NCBI RefSeq assembly: GCF_003418935.1
Contig: NZ_QVMT01000010.1
Span: 62,001 to 126,000, forward strand
DNA from: Emticicia sp. C21
GTDB taxonomy: Bacteria > Bacteroidota > Bacteroidia > Cytophagales > Spirosomataceae
Length of the DNA: 64,000 nucleotides
Reading direction: 5' to 3'
The position numbers and the translations under genes are program-made. This document shows, one piece after another, positions 8,848 to 16,251 of the stretch (position 1 is the stretch's first letter; every line of letters begins with the position of its first letter). A model generated the notes under the pieces. It was not told where the DNA came from and did not search any database. It saw only the letters and a program-made list of their open reading frames with translations.

Positions 8848-11046
8848 ATGAAAAAGTATCTTTACCTTGTATTTTTTCTTGCCTTCGTCCACAAATCAAT
8901 GGCCTCTCATATTGTTGGAGGTGAAATTGAATTAGTGAAAATAAAAAATCCTTCGCCTGGTATTACTCATGAAGTTACCCTGAATCTTTATTTCGATGCG
9001 ATTAACGGACGCCCGGCTGCAGAGGATATTACTATTACTTTAACATTTATACGTAAAAGAGATTTAGCCAAGGTAGGTGAAGCTGTTTGCCAGAGAGTTT
9101 ATCGCGATTTGATTCAATATATTGATCCCGCCTGTTCAAAAGGAGATTTACAAACTTTGCTAATTAAGTATAGTGCTAATTTAAATTTACCAGAAGCCGC
9201 TTTTTCAGACCCGGGAGGTTACGCGATTGTATGGGAAAGATGCTGCAGAAATATAATTATTACAAATATTCGTAATCCAAGTTCTGTTGGAATGGTATTT
9301 TACACTGAATTCCCGCCTGTAACCACAGCTAATAGCTCGCCTAAATTTAAAGAAGTTGTGGCTGATTATCTTTGCATCAATCAGAATTTTGAAATGGATT
9401 TTAGTGCTTCCGACCCGGACGGTGATAGTTTGACTTACGAATTAATTACTCCATGGATAGGCTATGCAACCATGGGTAATCCAAGCCCTATAAGTGTTGG
9501 CAGAAGCAGTTACCCGGAGGCTTCCTGGGTCGATGGTATTTCTTTAGCGAATGTAATTCCGGGCGAAGAACCTTTGCGTATTGATAGAATTACCGGGGTA
9601 CTTTACGTAAAACCTAGTAAACTAGGCCTTTATGTTTTTTCAGTAATGGTGAAAGAATACCGTAAAGGGGTAATGATAGGAAGAGTAAAAAGAGATTTTC
9701 AATTAAAAGTAGTAGATTGTAAAATTAATTATCCACCTCAAATCATGGTTCGAAGCCAAGGGGCAAGTACCTTTTTTAAAGAGGGCGAAATAGTAACGCT
9801 GAAAAAAGGAGATAAAAGATGTTTTGATATTATGTATTTTGATCAGGATGTAAGCCAGAAGGTGACAATAACCGCCAGAGGTGTGAATTTTGATACAAAA
9901 AAGATTAACATGCCTGCTATTACGAATGTAGTCATTCAGAATACAGACACTTTAAAAAATTCATTTTGTTTAGATGAATGTATTATCATTAAGAATAATT
10001 TGGCAGCCGAATTTATAATTAGTATCAATGATAATGGGTGTCCGGTTCCACAAATACGGAGTTATAGAATGAAGATTAATTTCGAAGACATTGATAATAA
10101 TCGTCCGGTTATTACTACTTCACTTACTGATTCTCCAACTATTATGTATGGAGATACGTTAGAGTTTACAGTTTTTGGCGATGATAAAGACCTTGATACG
10201 CTTTCTTTGGCAGGCACAGGACGAAGTTTTGGCTTAGGTAGTTTAGGATTTACTTTTCCATCACAAACAGGTATTGGTAGTGTAAAATCCATTCTGAAAT
10301 TTATTCCGAATTGTGAGGCCGTCAGACGAAAACAGGTTACCTTAGATTTTGTTGCAAAAGATTTGCGATGCGGTGTAAGCAATCAGACTACATACGCAGT
10401 GCCGATTACAATTCAGTCAATCCCCAATAATGCTCCCACTGTTTCAACTAGTTTGTCTGATAGCGAAATAGAGGTAATACTTTCGCCCACCAGCCCGACA
10501 GAAGTAAAATTTAATGTTGATGGGAGTGACATAGATAAAGAAAAAATAGAATTGTTAGCCATTGCAGATGGTTTTGATCTTAAAAACGCATCAATGACTT
10601 TTGAAAATAAAGATGGGATAGGTGCGGTAAGTAGCATTTTTTCATGGAAACCCAACTGTACCTTATTGGCAGGCAAAGATTCCAAAGAATTTATAGTAAA
10701 GTTTCGAACTCAGGACAACGCCTGCGACCAGAAGCAAGATACAATAAGTGTAAAGCTGTTGTTGAAAAACAATCTCCCGGCAGAGAATCCACTAGAGCCA
10801 TTTAATACTTTTACGCCAAATGAAGACGGTGTAAATGATTATTTCAATATGGGGGCAATTCCTGAAGATAATTGTAACAGGCAATTTGTTAAGTTTGAAG
10901 TCTTCAATAGATACGGTAAATCTATATTCCAGACTGCTGATAGAGACTTTAAATGGACTGGAGACAAAGAGCCGTCGGGAGATTATTTCTATGCTTTATA
11001 TTTCACCGATGAAATGTATAAGGGTGTTATACATTTAATACGCTAG
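8848..11046 (+). CDS. Large secreted protein with T9SS type B (gliding-motility-associated, CHU_C) sorting domain
   Basis: The 732-residue protein starts with a signal peptide ending at ...HKSMA and then SHIVGGEIE, an opening often seen in cell-surface proteins of gliding Cytophagales. Beta-rich repeats of about 110 residues follow, with DPDGDSLTYEL, DKDLDTLSLAG and DIDKEKIELLA marking three cadherin/Ig-like units, and paired cysteines. The last 85 residues (FNTFTPNEDGVNDYFNMG, FNRYGKSIFQT, PSGDYFYALYF) are a type B T9SS C-terminal domain. It is expected to be exported by T9SS and attached to the cell surface, where an adhesin or structural role is plausible. It ends six bases before the convergent TPR-SH3 gene. 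Confidence 0.88.
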   Translation: MKKYLYLVFFLAFVHKSMASHIVGGEIELVKIKNPSPGITHEVTLNLYFDAINGRPAAEDITITLTFIRKRDLAKVGEAVCQRVYRDLIQYIDPACSKGDLQTLLIKYSANLNLPEAAFSDPGGYAIVWERCCRNIIITNIRNPSSVGMVFYTEFPPVTTANSSPKFKEVVADYLCINQNFEMDFSASDPDGDSLTYELITPWIGYATMGNPSPISVGRSSYPEASWVDGISLANVIPGEEPLRIDRITGVLYVKPSKLGLYVFSVMVKEYRKGVMIGRVKRDFQLKVVDCKINYPPQIMVRSQGASTFFKEGEIVTLKKGDKRCFDIMYFDQDVSQKVTITARGVNFDTKKINMPAITNVVIQNTDTLKNSFCLDECIIIKNNLAAEFIISINDNGCPVPQIRSYRMKINFEDIDNNRPVITTSLTDSPTIMYGDTLEFTVFGDDKDLDTLSLAGTGRSFGLGSLGFTFPSQTGIGSVKSILKFIPNCEAVRRKQVTLDFVAKDLRCGVSNQTTYAVPITIQSIPNNAPTVSTSLSDSEIEVILSPTSPTEVKFNVDGSDIDKEKIELLAIADGFDLKNASMTFENKDGIGAVSSIFSWKPNCTLLAGKDSKEFIVKFRTQDNACDQKQDTISVKLLLKNNLPAENPLEPFNTFTPNEDGVNDYFNMGAIPEDNCNRQFVKFEVFNRYGKSIFQTADRDFKWTGDKEPSGDYFYALYFTDEMYKGVIHLIR

Positions 11047-11052
11047 TAAGGA

Positions 11053-11793
11053 TTAATGAATTAATAAAATATCACTTCGTTTCAAGTAGCAGAACTTACC
11101 ATCCCATAATACCTGGTACCAAATATCTTCTGAATTAATAACATTTAACCGATGTCCCTCAGTGATGCTCCCGACTATATGTGAGCCTGCTGAGGGGTAA
11201 TCTCTTAAATAAACGTGCTCGTTTTTAATAATTACCGTCCGATAGTTATTAGGGAGATTAATTAGTACCGATAGGAATATCAGGTAAAGTAAGAAAATTA
11301 CTTTATGGTGAGTAGGAGTAAACTGGTTATCTATTCGCTTGATAACAAAGACAGCAAAAACATATATACCTACCAGTAAAAAGCCAATCCAGACATAGAT
11401 AGAATATTGTCTAAAATAATAGAGAAAATAATTCAGGTCATTTTTTTCATATCCCTTATATCCATTCTCGGTAGCTATCATATAAATCTTCTCAAACACA
11501 CGTTCATCTGCAAATCTAAATGAGTACAAATTGAGATAATATAATTCCTTTACAAAGTCGCCTTTATTCTCGTAGATATTCGCCAGCTTTAGATAAATTT
11601 TAGGATTAAAATTTGTCGACGAATCTAGGATTTTTTCATAAAGACCCGCTGCTTCATCAAATTTGCGCTGTTTGAACAAAGAATCTGCAGATAAGTATAA
11701 TTTTCTTTGGGCTTGACTATCAAGGATTTGCAGTGAAAAAATCAATATTAAAAAAAGTCTTTTCAGAAATTTCAGAAAGTATGTTTGCATCAT
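11053..11793 (-). CDS. TPR and SH3-like domain membrane protein (BatE-like)
   Basis: The 246-residue protein has an N-terminal hydrophobic signal (LKRLFLILIFSLQILDSQA), TPR-like helices (about residues 35-95), two close membrane helices (about 133-152 and 164-182) and a C-terminal bacterial SH3-like domain (EHVYLRDYPSAGSHIVGSI...GHRLNVINSEDIWYQVLWDGKFCYL). This layout is that of BatE-like proteins, but no batA-D genes are next to it, so its role in that pathway is not supported. Its start codon lies inside the promoter region of the divergent tRNA-Lys operon, so transcription of the two may interfere. Two adjacent Met codons are both possible starts. Confidence 0.65.
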   Translation of the reverse strand: MMQTYFLKFLKRLFLILIFSLQILDSQAQRKLYLSADSLFKQRKFDEAAGLYEKILDSSTNFNPKIYLKLANIYENKGDFVKELYYLNLYSFRFADERVFEKIYMIATENGYKGYEKNDLNYFLYYFRQYSIYVWIGFLLVGIYVFAVFVIKRIDNQFTPTHHKVIFLLYLIFLSVLINLPNNYRTVIIKNEHVYLRDYPSAGSHIVGSITEGHRLNVINSEDIWYQVLWDGKFCYLKRSDILLIH

Positions 11794-11815
11794 AATATCA
11801 AAAAGTGTAATTTTG
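11785..11815 (+). promoter_or_regulatory. Promoter of the tRNA-Lys operon
   Basis: TTG (11785-11787), 20 bases, then TAATTTTG (11808-11815) is a perfect Bacteroidota promoter pattern. Transcription should begin near 11822, about 107 bases before the first tRNA. The -33 box lies inside the first codons of the divergent TPR-SH3 gene. Confidence 0.75.
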
Positions 11816-11928
11816 CACCGCGATTCAGGAAAGGGGCTAAGACCTCTAAAGTGAAAGAGAAAGCAAAAGTAGTAAAAATTTATTTTTCTCCCATTTCTTC
11901 ATTTACTAATTCCGATTTAGCACCAAAA

Positions 11929-12001
11929 GATTCCGTAGCTCAGCTGGTAGAGCAATACACTTTTAATGTATGGGTCCTGGGTTCGAGTCCCAGCGGGATC
12001 A
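11929..12001 (+). tRNA. tRNA-Lys (anticodon TTT), copy 1
   Basis: Acceptor arms GATTCCG and CGGGATC pair fully, with A as discriminator. The D arm contains GCTCAGCTGGTAGAGC, the anticodon stem is ATACA/TGTAT with loop CTTTTAA (anticodon TTT at 11962-11964), and the T arm is GGGTTCGAGTCCC. The CCA end is not encoded. First of three nearly identical copies. Confidence 0.97.
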
Positions 12002-12051
12002 CAAACGTATACAAACCTTTATTCTTCTTTTAGAGTAGATTATAATAAGAA

Positions 12052-12124
12052 GATTCCGTAGCTCAGTTGGTAGAGCAATACACTTTTAATGTATGGGTCC
12101 TGGGTTCGAGTCCCAGCGGGATCA
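12052..12124 (+). tRNA. tRNA-Lys (anticodon TTT), copy 2
   Basis: Same structure as the first copy. It differs by one base in the D loop (CAGTTGG instead of CAGCTGG), which does not disturb pairing. Confidence 0.97.
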
Positions 12125-12174
12125 CTAACGTATACAAACCTTTATTCTTCTTTTAGAGTAGATAATAATAAGAA

Positions 12175-12247
12175 GATTCCGTAGCTCAGCTGGTAGAGCA
12201 ATACACTTTTAATGTATGGGTCCTGGGTTCGAGTCCCAGCGGGATCA
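12175..12247 (+). tRNA. tRNA-Lys (anticodon TTT), copy 3
   Basis: Identical in sequence to the first copy. It is followed within three bases by a strong intrinsic terminator, so the three tRNAs form one transcript. Confidence 0.97.
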
Positions 12248-12250
12248 CAA

Positions 12251-12284
12251 AAGGCCAAATCGCAAGATTTGGCCTTTTTCTTTT
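12251..12284 (+). terminator. Intrinsic terminator of the tRNA-Lys operon
   Basis: AAGGCCAAATC and GATTTGGCCTT form an 11-bp stem with a GCAA tetraloop, followed by TTTCTTTT. This is a textbook rho-independent terminator. Confidence 0.9.
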
Positions 12285-12311
12285 ATTAGTGCCACTCAAA
12301 TTTTATTAATT

Positions 12312-12881
12312 CTAAACTCTCAATAACCCCCGAAAACCTCTCGCAGCATAGTAAGAATCAGCTCCATTGTGATAGACGAATACATGATTATACCGACGAT
12401 CACAAAAAAGAGCTCCGCCTAATTTCCTGATATTTGCAGGTGTTTGTATCCAGCTGGATGTCTTTAAATCAAAGTTTCCTATTTCCTGTAAATTCCTATA
12501 TTCTTCTTCCGTTAAAAGCTCTATACCCATATCAGCGGCCATATTAGTAGCACTATCTGCTGGTTTGTATTCTTTTCTGGCTTCTAGTGCTTCATGGTCA
12601 AAACAAATACTTCTACGTCCTTTGGGGCTTTCTGCAGAACAGTCACAAAAAATATATTCACCCGTTTTCTCATCCTGTCCGATAACATCGGGTTCTCCTC
12701 CTGTCATTTCCATTTCATTTATTGACCATATTTTTTCTGGCTTAGCCTCTAATCTGGTCTGAACAGTATCCCAGTCGATACCTGAATGGCGATTGAGATT
12801 TTTCTCAAAACGAGTTTTTAATATTTTAAGGAGTTCATCTTTCTCCGAAGCTGGTAACTCTATTCTATTCTTATTCATCAT
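12312..12881 (-). CDS. DUF4256 domain-containing protein
   Basis: The 189-residue protein matches the DUF4256 family over its full length. Marks include IWSINEMEMTGGEPDVIG, YIFCDCSAESPKGRRSICFD, EALEARKEYKP and a C-terminal LGGALFCDRRYNHVFVYHNGADSYYAARGFRG. No signal peptide or membrane segment is seen, so it is cytoplasmic. The function of the family is unknown. It is the last gene of a minus-strand row with DoxX, a broken YdeI-like gene, an SRPBCC protein and an ArsR regulator, kinds of genes that often occur together in soil and water bacteria. Confidence 0.85.
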   Translation of the reverse strand: MMNKNRIELPASEKDELLKILKTRFEKNLNRHSGIDWDTVQTRLEAKPEKIWSINEMEMTGGEPDVIGQDEKTGEYIFCDCSAESPKGRRSICFDHEALEARKEYKPADSATNMAADMGIELLTEEEYRNLQEIGNFDLKTSSWIQTPANIRKLGGALFCDRRYNHVFVYHNGADSYYAARGFRGLLRV

Positions 12882-12935
12882 TTAATATGTTTTGATAATA
12901 TGTGGAATTATATGTGCAAATTAAAATACCTATGT

Positions 12936-13313
12936 TTAAGCAGGAATAAGCCGTCTGTCAGCAGGTCTAAAATACCATGAGACTACAGTCAGGACAATTA
13001 ATAGAACGGGGCCGAAACTCTCTTTAAGTCCATCGCCAACAGCAATGTGAGAAATCATGGCACCTGTCATAGCAATAAAGAATCCGGCGTAAGCCCACTC
13101 TTTTATCAGAGGAAATTTAGGGACAAGCACAGCAATAACGCCAAGCATTTTCCATACACCTATAATGGTCAGAAAGTAGAGAGGATATCCCAGGTGAGTC
13201 ATCAAATCCACTTCTTCCTTCAAATGAATTATTTGTACAATTCCACTTGAGACCATTCCTAATGAAAGCCAGATGGTAGCAATCCAATAAATGATTTTAT
13301 TTCTCTTTGTCAT
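12936..13313 (-). CDS. DoxX-like family membrane protein
   Basis: This 125-residue protein has four predicted membrane helices (about residues 8-27, 45-64, 72-92 and 100-117) and the DoxX-like pattern HLGYPLYFLTIIGVWKMLGVIAVLVPKFPLIKEWAYAGF. DoxX-like proteins are small inner-membrane proteins; a few take part in thiosulfate-quinone oxidation or redox defence, but most, including those next to ArsR-SRPBCC pairs, have no proven role. It follows the broken YdeI-like gene by 68 bases and probably shares its transcript. Confidence 0.82.
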   Translation of the reverse strand: MTKRNKIIYWIATIWLSLGMVSSGIVQIIHLKEEVDLMTHLGYPLYFLTIIGVWKMLGVIAVLVPKFPLIKEWAYAGFFIAMTGAMISHIAVGDGLKESFGPVLLIVLTVVSWYFRPADRRLIPA

Positions 13314-13380
13314 GGTTGTAAAAGGTTATTTGTTTAAATAGTAATAATGCTAAAAAGGTGCTTCAATAAAATGTTTGAGA

Positions 13381-13938
13381 TTAATCTGCCAATCCTTTTC
13401 CCTTAAGAATCTGCCCAATGTACTGCCTCCCGGGTTTTGGAAAGTTTGGCTTGTGAAAAATTAAAAATATAGACTCTTTGACGACCGGGTGTTAGAGAGT
13501 CAAAGACTGTTTTAAATGATGGCATTTCATCCAGTTTCTTTTAAAATTCTTCAGGAATATCGAAATCCTCAGTTTTCTTTAAAGTCACTTTCAAACCAGC
13601 CTTTTCTATTTCTATTGCCTCGAAAATATAAGTTTTGATGATAAGTATTTCATTAAGGCTGGTAAACCGAATTTGACGAGTTGATTGCACATTTCTGTTT
13701 GCTGAATGAGTATACTATTCGCATCATTCTGCAAGACACCCTTAAAAAATAGAACTGCGTAGTACTCTTTAAATCCATGTATTAATATAATATTAGCCTC
13801 TCGATAAACATAGCATGGTTCACCGCATTTCAATTCTTCTGCTAAGTCACATTCTAGTACTATTGTGCGCAAGGCTTCAAATTCTTGCTACCATTTAGCA
13901 TCTTTATTGAAGTTGAAGTCAAGTTTTGGATTTATCAT
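13381..13938 (-). pseudogene. Broken YdeI/OmdA-like (DUF1801-type) gene
   Basis: Read on the minus strand in three frames, this stretch gives nearly a full YdeI/OmpD-associated family protein. It begins MINPKLDFNFNKDAKW, meets a TAG at codon 17 (13888-13890), continues as QEFEALRTIVLECDLAEEL and GEPCYVYREANIILIHGFKEYY, then loses frame in a run of A at about 13692-13694 after QQTE. It resumes as NVQSTRQIRFTSLNEI, has EEF followed by TAA at 13541-13543 and then KKLDEMPSFKTVFDSLTPGRQ, and shifts again near 13410 before the typical end GQILKGKGLAD. Two stops and at least two frameshifts mean the gene is dead. The 86-residue open frame at 13612-13872 is just one fragment of it. Confidence 0.85.
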
Positions 13939-13941
13939 GGT

Positions 13942-14412
13942 TTATTCTTTAAACTGGCTGACTACACTTTGTAATTTGCTATGTGCCATATTTATACCCA
14001 TAGCAAATGGCAATTTCAGAACCTGATCTCTTACAGCAACTGATTTGTAAACTATATGCATGGTCAATTTACTGGTTTCTTCGGTTAGTTTTTCAAATTC
14101 CAGAAATTCAAGCTGGGCATCAAAATGGGTATTGCTCATTTCAAATGTTCTTGTAATTTTCTCGTTTGGGATAAACTCATGAATAACCCCATTGGCTTGA
14201 AATACCACGTTTCCATGAGAGTCACTCGTTTCAAATAACCAACCACCATGTTTTTTATTTTCGAGTTTTAAAACTTTCGTATTCATCCATTGCTCAATAA
14301 TTTCAGGCTCTTCATAAGCCTTGAAAAGTAATTCCAACGGTAAATCAAACTCCCTTGTTATCAATAATTCCTGTTTACCATCTTCAGCGTGAACTTTTGT
14401 TTTTCTTTCCAT
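13942..14412 (-). CDS. SRPBCC / AHSA1 family protein
   Basis: The 156-residue protein has the START-like SRPBCC fold pattern of the AHSA1 (activator of Hsp90 ATPase homologue 1-like) family: ITREFDLPLELLFKAYEEPEIIEQW at the N-terminus, GGWLFE, HEFIPNEKITRTFE and a C-terminal amphipathic helix. Members bind hydrophobic ligands in a deep pocket; those paired with an ArsR regulator are usually uncharacterised. It starts six bases after the arsR-type gene ends, so the two are almost certainly one transcript. No membrane or signal sequence is seen. Confidence 0.88.
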   Translation of the reverse strand: MERKTKVHAEDGKQELLITREFDLPLELLFKAYEEPEIIEQWMNTKVLKLENKKHGGWLFETSDSHGNVVFQANGVIHEFIPNEKITRTFEMSNTHFDAQLEFLEFEKLTEETSKLTMHIVYKSVAVRDQVLKLPFAMGINMAHSKLQSVVSQFKE

Positions 14413-14418
14413 GTTTTT

Positions 14419-14742
14419 CTATTTTTTAGGTTGATATTTTTTCATTATTGATTCCAATTTGTTAAATCTATCATCCCACATCTGGCGAAAGGGCTCTATA
14501 AAATCGGCTACCTCTTTCATTTTTATTGCATTGATATTATAGATAATCTCTCTACCATTTTGTTTTTGTTCAAGTAGCTCACACTCAGTCAATATTTGCA
14601 AATGCTTTGAAACTGTCGGTCGGGCAGTATCAAAGTTTGCTGCAATTGCTCCGGCCGTCATAGACTGCGAAGCCACTAATAATAGAATCGCCCTTCTGGT
14701 GGGGTCAGCTATAGCCTGAAAAACATCTCTTCTTAAATTCAT
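14419..14742 (-). CDS. ArsR-type winged-helix transcriptional regulator
   Basis: A 107-residue DNA-binding protein: [20 protein letters not shown] opens the ArsR winged helix, [20 protein letters not shown] is the helix-turn-helix (about residues 30-49) and a beta wing with [13 protein letters not shown] follows. The metal-binding ELCVCDL motif of true ArsR/SmtB sensors is absent, so it is more like the regulators paired with SRPBCC proteins. It heads the cluster through DUF4256. The two palindromes in its own promoter strongly suggest that it represses itself. Confidence 0.9.
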   Translation of the reverse strand: MNLRRDVFQAIADPTRRAILLLVASQSMTAGAIAANFDTARPTVSKHLQILTECELLEQKQNGREIIYNINAIKMKEVADFIEPFRQMWDDRFNKLESIMKKYQPKK

Positions 14743-14744
14743 TA

Positions 14745-14791
14745 TGTAGTTATTTGGCTACAAATATATATGTAGTTATTTGACTACGCAA
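14745..14791 (-). promoter_or_regulatory. Promoter and twin operators of the ArsR-type regulator
   Basis: On the minus strand TTG (14791-14789), 20 bases and TATATTTG (14768-14761) form a promoter. Two copies of the palindrome TGTAG-N8-CTACA occur: 14771-14788, filling the gap between the two promoter boxes, and 14745-14762, covering the transcription start and reaching the start codon. Their sequences agree at 16 of 18 positions. A half-site TATTTGCCTACA lies further upstream at 14824-14835. A repressor bound here would block RNA polymerase directly. Confidence 0.7.
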
Positions 14792-14974
14792 TTTTTTTTT
14801 ATTTTTTTTATTTTGATATAAATTATTTGCCTACATTAATGATAACTAGGTGAAATTTAATAGTTTATGGGTAATTTTTAGCTTTATATTATTTTCTTTT
14901 TATCTCTTGATTTTATTAGAATACAAAACAGATTTATTAATATCTTTCTGAAATTCTTTTAAAACCTATAATTT

Positions 14975-15364
14975 ATGGCTAAAACTGACTACCAATCAAT
15001 TGACGAGTACCAAAACACTCTCCAGGAAGAAACCAAAGAAAGACTACAGTCTATCCGTAAAGCAATACACGAAATTGTTCCAGACGTCGAGGAAGTTATC
15101 AGTTATCAGATTCCTTGTTTTAAGTTTAAAGGATATTTGATTTACTATTCAGCTTATGCCAGGCATATATCTCTTTCATATCCCTATAGCAAAGAACTAC
15201 TGGCCAAATTTGAATCTGAATTGAAAGATTTGAGCGTGAGTAAGTCTGCTATTCAGTTTCCCAACAATAAACCTCTGCCACTTGATTTAATAAAGGGGAT
15301 AGTTTCGTTCAGAGTTCAGGAAAACATTCAGAACGAAGTAGCCAAATCAAAAAAGAAAAAGTGA
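14975..15364 (+). CDS. DUF1801 (YdhG-like, iron-chaperone type) protein
   Basis: The 129-residue protein fits the DUF1801/YdhG family: IDEYQNTLQEETKERLQSIRKAIHEIVPDVEEVISYQIPCFKFKG, then HISLSYPYSKELLAKFESEL and AIQFPNNKPLPLDLIKGIV, ending in a Lys-rich tail. A Bacillus relative with a frataxin-like fold (Fra/YdhG) helps deliver iron to iron-sulfur cluster and haem enzymes, but most relatives have not been tested. It is divergent from the ArsR cluster and 232 bases from it, and it is a distant relative of the broken YdeI-like gene in that cluster. Confidence 0.82.
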   Translation: MAKTDYQSIDEYQNTLQEETKERLQSIRKAIHEIVPDVEEVISYQIPCFKFKGYLIYYSAYARHISLSYPYSKELLAKFESELKDLSVSKSAIQFPNNKPLPLDLIKGIVSFRVQENIQNEVAKSKKKK

Positions 15365-15423
15365 TGATTTGTTGCTATCAAAATGAGGAAATCGGCTAAA
15401 TTATAATTAAAAAAGATGAAAAT

Positions 15424-15454
15424 TTGGAATAATCTTAGTCCTTACGTAGTTTTG
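15424..15454 (+). promoter_or_regulatory. Promoter of tRNA-Leu
   Basis: TTG (15424-15426), 20 bases, TAGTTTTG (15447-15454). Transcription would begin about eight bases before the mature tRNA. Confidence 0.75.
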
Positions 15455-15468
15455 TGTTTCCGAAAAAA

Positions 15469-15552
15469 GGCGATGTGGTGGAATTGGTAGACACGCTACT
15501 TTGAGGGGGTAGTGGGCGTTAGCCTGTGCGAGTTCGAATCTCGCCATCGTCA
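15469..15552 (+). tRNA. tRNA-Leu (anticodon GAG)
   Basis: Class II tRNA of 84 bases with a long variable arm. Acceptor strands GGCGATG and CATCGTC pair (one G-U), the D arm is typical (GGTGGAATTGGTAGACAC), the anticodon stem is CTACT/GGTAG with loop TTGAGGG giving anticodon GAG, and the T arm is GCGAGTTCGAATCTCGC. CCA is not encoded. Confidence 0.95.
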
Positions 15553-15743
15553 CAATTAAGATTTAAGTTTAAGTTGAACATTTGTTATTAGATACCTGTT
15601 TGTCTATGACTTACAGGTATTTTTTTGTCTTTCAACATCATATTAAGATTATTACCTTGGTTTTATCTCAAAACCATCCAGTAACTTTTTCATCTCTGCT
15701 TGAGTATTTTTTAAAGTTTTCACTTTTTTTGAAAATAATATGC

Positions 15744-15751
15744 TATCTTTG
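15744..15751 (+). promoter_or_regulatory. Candidate -7 box of rpsO
   Basis: TATCTTTG matches TAnnTTTG and lies about 40 bases before the rpsO start. The preceding TTG is not at the usual distance. Confidence 0.45.
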
Positions 15752-15791
15752 CGGTTGTTTTAAATATTCATTAAATCTAAGTTAACATCAA

Positions 15792-16067
15792 ATGTATTTA
15801 ACTACGGAGAAGAAGGAAGAAATCTTTGCAGGCAAAGGCTTCCAGAAAAAAGCAACTGATACCGGTTCAGCCGAATCTCAGATTGCACTCTTTACTTATC
15901 GTATCTCTCATCTTACAGAGCATCTTAAAAGTCACAAACACGATTATTCTACCAGAGCTGGTTTGTTGAAACTGGTTGGTAAGCGTCGTCGTTTGCTTGA
16001 CTATTTGCATAAGAATGATATTGCTCGTTACAGAGCGATTATTGCTGATTTAGGCATCCGTAAGTAA
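15792..16067 (+). CDS. rpsO: 30S ribosomal protein S15
   Basis: The 91-residue protein is a standard S15: [50 protein letters not shown] is diagnostic, with the helical bundle that binds 16S rRNA in the central domain and a C-terminal LGIRK. It is followed by a strong terminator and then pnp, the same gene order as in many bacteria. Confidence 0.98.
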   Translation: MYLTTEKKEEIFAGKGFQKKATDTGSAESQIALFTYRISHLTEHLKSHKHDYSTRAGLLKLVGKRRRLLDYLHKNDIARYRAIIADLGIRK

Positions 16068-16076
16068 TTTTTTGAT

Positions 16077-16107
16077 AATCAGAGAATGATACCTTCATTC
16101 TCTGATT
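16077..16107 (+). terminator. Intrinsic terminator after rpsO
   Basis: AATCAGAGAATGA (16077-16089) and TCATTCTCTGATT (16095-16107) form a perfect 13-bp stem with a five-base loop, followed by GTCTTTT. It separates rpsO from pnp; read-through may still supply some pnp mRNA. Confidence 0.8.
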
Positions 16108-16208
16108 GTCTTTTATGCAAGAACTACAACATTATACATAGTTTCAGGGCTTTGAAATACCCTTTTTAAAGTCGTTGGAATATCCCCGCGGAATTCGGAT
16201 AGAAAATT

Positions 16209-16233
16209 GCCACGTCGGAAGCGGAAACGTGGT
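16209..16233 (+). promoter_or_regulatory. Hairpin in the pnp leader
   Basis: GCCACGT (16209-16215) pairs with ACGTGGT (16227-16233) around an 11-base purine-rich loop. It lies 19 bases before the pnp start. In Escherichia coli a stem in the pnp leader mediates feedback control; whether this shorter one does the same is only a guess. Confidence 0.4.
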
Positions 16234-16251
16234 TTAATACTTAAACTAAAA

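Larger units (their letters stand above)
11929..12247 (+). repeat. Three tandem tRNA-Lys units with a 123-base period
   Basis: The tRNA starts at 11929, 12052 and 12175 are each 123 bases apart. The two 50-base spacers differ only at a few bases (for example CAAACG versus CTAACG at their starts), so both gene and spacer were duplicated together and recently, or are kept alike by gene conversion. Confidence 0.9.

Noticed and set aside
11785-12033. An 82-codon plus-strand reading frame before and across tRNA-Lys copy 1
   Set aside because: It covers a tRNA gene and its leader; the repeated tRNA structure explains the sequence.
11929-12247. Regular 123-base repeats as a possible CRISPR or satellite array
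   Set aside because: The repeated unit is a tRNA gene plus spacer, and the spacers are alike rather than unique.
13612-13872. An 86-residue stand-alone small protein
   Set aside because: It is the middle fragment of the broken YdeI-like gene.
15582-15785. A 67-codon frame between tRNA-Leu and rpsO
   Set aside because: AT-rich, Phe/Leu-rich chance frame that covers the probable rpsO promoter.
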